A DNA stretch of 12,346 nt. Source: Anaeromyces robustus (Eukaryota; Neocallimastigomycota; Neocallimastigomycetes; Neocallimastigales; Neocallimastigaceae). The stretch lies in the NCBI GenBank assembly GCA_002104895.1, contig MCFG01000733.1:1-12346 (forward strand), in the 5' to 3' direction. Made by a program: the position numbers and the translations under genes. This document shows, one piece after another, positions 12,322-12,346 of this stretch. Under the pieces are notes generated by a model. That model was not told the DNA's origin, ran no database searches, and worked only from the letters and a program-made list of their open reading frames with translations. How positions within the stretch are numbered: position 1 is the stretch's first letter; each line of letters begins with the position of its first letter.

Positions 12322-12346
12322 CTATTTATTATTATTTATTATTTAT

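Overview
The window is extremely AT-rich and looks like the nuclear genome of a social amoeba, Dictyostelium or a close relative. Exons use mainly A/T-ending codons (TTA Leu, AAA Lys, GGT Gly). Introns are short, almost pure A/T, and run from GTA to AG. Asparagine runs interrupt the proteins. Long AAT and AAAT microsatellites fill the non-coding DNA. All three genes I can support lie on the minus strand, so transcription runs right to left. No RNA gene, transposon, CRISPR array or prokaryotic-type signal is visible.

Layout from left to right. (1) 1-2146: the 5' part of an ABCA-type ABC transporter gene (copy 1). It is cut by the left window edge just after the Q-loop of its first nucleotide-binding domain. 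(2) 2147-3174: an AT-rich spacer holding the upstream region of copy 1 and the 3' flank of the next gene. (3) 3175-8784: a complete full-length ABCA transporter gene (copy 2) with two exons and a predicted 1822 residues in the order TMD1-NBD1-TMD2-NBD2. (4) 8785-9690: a spacer with a perfect 22-bp-arm palindrome and an AAAT microsatellite. (5) 9691 to beyond 12346: the last nine exons of a choline-transporter-like (CTL/SLC44) membrane protein. Its introns hold a 365-bp AAT tract, a 248-bp AAAT tract and a 42-bp ATT tract.

The two ABCA genes are a head-to-tail tandem pair. Both have a 115-bp first exon and one phase-1 intron at the same place. From position 1 to about 1402 they match 6695-8096 with only about 13 mismatches and no gap. 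The introns and the coding sequence for the first extracellular loop differ strongly. That sharp edge suggests gene conversion (or a similar exchange) across the body of the genes, with the N-terminal loop left free to diverge.

No functional link between the ABCA pair and the CTL gene is evident beyond both being membrane transport-type proteins on the same strand. I see no convincing new biological system. The most interesting signals are the mosaic identity of the ABCA pair, the intron-dense and microsatellite-laden CTL gene, and the long palindrome upstream of ABCA copy 2. All exon joins are read by eye, supported by reading-frame continuity and family similarity.
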